Source: DASQHM01 sp035632095
Lineage (GTDB): Bacteria > Pseudomonadota > Alphaproteobacteria > Ferrovibrionales > Ferrovibrionaceae
Assembly: GCA_035632095.1 (NCBI GenBank)
Contig: DASQHM010000233.1
Coordinates: 1-7,282 of the forward strand
Reading direction: 5' to 3'
DNA: 7,282 nt
The translations under genes were made by a program, and so were the position numbers. The number at the start of each line of letters is the position of its first letter. The first letter of the stretch is position 1. The notes below the pieces were generated by a model that was not told where the DNA came from, searched no databases, and was given only the letters and a program-made list of their open reading frames with translations. Positions 6,568 to 7,282 of the stretch are shown in pieces.

Positions 6568-7282
6568 TCAATGGCCCTGCAGGAAGAAGTTCACGAGTGT
6601 CACCACGACGCCGCCGGTTTCCGTGCTGTGCGGCGCTACGCTTTGGCCCGAATTCGTGACGACTTGCTGGAGGTTTTGCGCGGCGTTCGCCGTCTCATGG
6701 GAGAACTGAGTGCCGAGAAGATTGATCGCGTTGATCGATCCGGCATCGTGTCCGATCAGCGCCATGACCGCGCCCGATTGATCGGGAGCATTCTTCCCGT
6801 CGCGAATCGGACCGGCGGCGCCGCCACGCGGACTGACGCCGCTGCGCAACTGGTTCAGCAAGACGCTCAGGAATTGCGGCGGAATCGGCGTCGGCGGTCC
6901 GGGCGGCTCGTTGGCGCTGGCGAAGACGCCGAAGCCGGAGCGCAGAACTTCGGTGGTGCCGAATTGGTTGGTGAGCGTGAAACCGCCGCTGCGCAGGTTG
7001 GCATCGTTGTGCGGTCCCGGGCCGAGTAAGCCGATGAAGGTCTTGCCGGTCGCCGGATCCCGCAAGCCGAAGATCGAGGTGCCGCGCACGCCGATGGTGC
7101 CGACCGGGACCGTGATCTCCACGTTCTCGGGATGAAGCTCGGCGATGCGGCCCGAGATATAGCCGAAGGTGCCGCTGGAGATCCGCGCCGCAAGCTTGGA
7201 TTTGTCGGCCGCCGCGGGGTCGTAGACCATGTCGTCGATCCGCACATCCGTATTCGGGCCCACGGTCAACACGGTCTCGTCC
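6568..7282 (-). CDS. FecR-domain protein, N-terminus outside the window
   Basis: The last 237 residues of a protein with a FecR domain, here of the kind found in exported or periplasmic alphaproteobacterial proteins; the N-terminus and any signal peptide lie beyond the right edge. The frame is open through base 7281, so the GTG at 7270-7272 is internal. Visible family features are DETVLTVGPNTDVRIDDMVY, then GTFGYISGRIAE and the hallmark VGTIGVRGTSIFG (about visible residues 60-72). After the FecR core comes a short proline-rich hinge, EPPGPPTPIPPQ (about 125-136). The last 100 residues have no family I recognise. No membrane helix is seen in the visible part, so this does not look like a classical FecR sigma regulator, which has a transmembrane segment. 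It is convergent with the CHASE2 cyclase gene. FecR-domain genes commonly neighbour CHASE2 cyclases, so a shared envelope-sensing role is plausible but unproven. Confidence 0.85.
   Translation of the reverse strand, partial: DETVLTVGPNTDVRIDDMVYDPAAADKSKLAARISSGTFGYISGRIAELHPENVEITVPVGTIGVRGTSIFGLRDPATGKTFIGLLGPGPHNDANLRSGGFTLTNQFGTTEVLRSGFGVFASANEPPGPPTPIPPQFLSVLLNQLRSGVSPRGGAAGPIRDGKNAPDQSGAVMALIGHDAGSINAINLLGTQFSHETANAAQNLQQVVTNSGQSVAPHSTETGGVVVTLVNFFLQGH

Noticed and set aside
6720..6784. Direct repeat GATTGATCG within the FecR gene.
   Set aside because: Only nine bases, inside coding sequence, and explained by similar local codons; no sign of a mobile element or array.

Overview
The window is GC-rich, densely coding DNA that most resembles a chromosomal segment of an alphaproteobacterium, perhaps of the Hyphomicrobiales or Rhodospirillales type. 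The basis is the base composition, the gene families present (LivK-type solute-binding protein, CaiB/BaiF CoA-transferase, CHASE2 cyclase, FecR-domain protein) and the tight spacing. This placement is inference, because there is no rRNA or other marker gene. I see no tRNA, IS element, CRISPR array or phage gene, and no gene-free stretch longer than about 135 bases.

The left half (1-3744) looks catabolic. It starts inside a gene for a periplasmic branched-chain-amino-acid-type ABC transporter binding protein (1-966, 5' end outside the window). A hotdog-fold acyl-CoA thioesterase very like 4-hydroxybenzoyl-CoA thioesterase lies on the minus strand (995-1408), convergent with it. A 134-base divergent gap follows, then two co-directional genes 27 bases apart: a CaiB/BaiF family CoA-transferase (1543-2739) and a zinc-free, quinone-oxidoreductase-like MDR dehydrogenase (2767-3744). 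Together they suggest uptake of a small organic acid or aromatic compound, CoA activation by transfer, reduction or oxidation, and CoA release. The substrate cannot be read from the sequence.

The right half (3861-7282) is signalling and envelope related. A large membrane-bound CHASE2 class III nucleotidyl cyclase (3861-6533, 890 aa) converges with a FecR-domain protein gene that runs off the right edge (6568-7282, minus strand). The cyclase is the notable object. Its catalytic domain is interrupted in frame by about 160 residues carrying two clear 36-residue Sel1-like repeats, yet every recognisable catalytic residue on both sides is kept. That suggests a cyclase with a protein-interaction module built into its catalytic fold, in addition to the periplasmic CHASE2 sensor.

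The two halves are separated by a 116-base gap (3745-3860) that probably contains the cyclase promoter. I could not identify a convincing terminator or promoter consensus in it.
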